15,082 bases of DNA from Halobacteriovorax sp. (GTDB lineage Bacteria; Bdellovibrionota; Bacteriovoracia; Bacteriovoracales; Bacteriovoracaceae): NCBI GenBank assembly GCA_002686115.1, contig NZAF01000043.1, forward strand, positions 1 to 15,082, in the 5' to 3' direction. Below the pieces are notes generated by a model that was not told where the DNA came from, did no database searches, and worked only from the letters and a program-made list of their open reading frames with translations. How positions within the stretch are numbered: the stretch's first letter is position 1; each line of letters starts with the position of its first letter. Positions 14,519 through 15,082 of the stretch are shown here, piece by piece. The translations under genes and the position numbers were made by a program.

Positions 14519-15082
14519 CTATATTTTTTCAATAAAACTTTTAAAAACATTCTTTGCATTCTTCCATGGAGTCGAGTTTTCATCAGTTAATAATAGCTCT
14601 TCTAAATGGGGATATAATTGATTTGAAAAATCAATCGAGCTCTCTTTTGGTAGAGCTGATGGTAGATTATCAATGGCAATAATTGAAACGCCATTGGAGT
14701 CAGTCGTTGGTGATTCCCATGTTGTATGTGTATTATAGACTGGTATTGGGTTGAGATCACTATTTGGATCACAGCTTACATCACATATAACTCTGAGATT
14801 TTTGGGATTAGAAAGTATATCATTTGTTAGAAATGGTTTTATTTTCTTTGTCATTAAAACTGTATTGACGAAGATATCGTGTTCTAAAATTTCTTTAAAA
14901 GGGCCACCAACTTTCGTCTCTTCCATATCCCAGTCTGTAGACTTGATACCTAAGTCTTTAAAAAGGTCTTTTGAACCTTGTCCACAACGTCCCTTCGCCC
15001 CGATGATAATAGGTCGAATGATCGTTTCAGACTTTTTGTCATTTAATATCTTAAGCCACTCTTCTTTGTCTTTATAATGCTT
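14519..15082 (-). CDS. Saccharopine dehydrogenase, Lys1-type (C-terminal 187 codons; 5' part outside window)
   Basis: The frame stays open from the stop at 14519 to the right edge, so an internal ATG at 14926 is not the real start. The nucleotide-binding segment IIIGAKGRCGQGSKDL is followed by DWDMEETKVGGPFKEIL, DIFVNTVLM, RVICDVSCDPNSDLNPIPVY, TTWESPT and IDNLPSALPKESS. These match NAD+-dependent, L-lysine-forming saccharopine dehydrogenase (EC 1.5.1.7) of the fungal LYS1 type nearly segment by segment. The enzyme interconverts saccharopine with lysine and 2-oxoglutarate. In fungi this is the last step of the aminoadipate route; in a bacterium it may act in synthesis or breakdown. Only two bases separate its stop from that of the convergent lipoprotein gene. 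Confidence 0.93.
   Translation of the reverse strand, partial: KHYKDKEEWLKILNDKKSETIIRPIIIGAKGRCGQGSKDLFKDLGIKSTDWDMEETKVGGPFKEILEHDIFVNTVLMTKKIKPFLTNDILSNPKNLRVICDVSCDPNSDLNPIPVYNTHTTWESPTTDSNGVSIIAIDNLPSALPKESSIDFSNQLYPHLEELLLTDENSTPWKNAKNVFKSFIEKI

Noticed and set aside
14519..14926. A 135-residue minus-strand gene starting at the ATG at 14926
   Set aside because: The frame continues upstream to the window edge with clear saccharopine dehydrogenase sequence, so this ATG is internal.

Overview
This is an AT-rich bacterial window. It encodes a predicted nucleotide transporter of the ATP/ADP-translocase type, an M3 oligopeptidase, a fungal-type saccharopine dehydrogenase, secreted or lipidated proteins of no recognised family, and a very large kinase-like/AAA signalling protein. 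This combination and base composition would fit a marine predatory bacterium of the Bacteriovorax/Halobacteriovorax type (Bdellovibrionota). That assignment is an inference from gene content, not from a marker gene.

Layout. (1) 1-2460, minus: the N-terminal 820 codons of a signalling protein with a degenerate kinase-like domain, a P-loop AAA domain and helical repeats; the gene runs off the left edge. (2) 2563-3417, plus: a seven-helix-type membrane protein with a DUF6629-like N-terminus. (3) 3483-4547, plus: an XRE-type HTH regulator whose 3' end overlaps by 50 bp the convergent nitroreductase-like gene. (4) 10134-4498, minus: a five-gene run of a secreted Cys-containing protein, a DCC-family thiol protein, a polyprenol-phosphate-mannosyltransferase-like GT2, a lipoxygenase-like protein and an FMN nitroreductase-like protein. 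The first three are closely packed. The last two have longer leaders, each with an inverted repeat covering the ribosome binding site. (5) 10364-14516, plus: a DtxR/MntR-fold regulator with most metal ligands replaced, then a tight three-gene set (transporter, M3 peptidase, small lipoprotein) linked by 4-base overlaps. (6) 14519-15082, minus: the C-terminal part of a Lys1-type saccharopine dehydrogenase, leaving the window on the right.

The most unusual part is the lipoxygenase/nitroreductase pair. Both are redox enzymes on the same strand, both have a hairpin that would hide the Shine-Dalgarno sequence, both share the 9-mer GTGATGTAA upstream of that hairpin, and the nitroreductase ends inside a convergent regulator gene. 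The left-edge protein is notable because its kinase-like domain has lost the catalytic Asp, the metal-binding Asn and the DFG Asp while keeping the family's SPEQTGR segment.

No rRNA, tRNA, insertion sequence or CRISPR array was seen. The longest gene-free stretch is 229 bp (10135-10363), a divergent promoter region.
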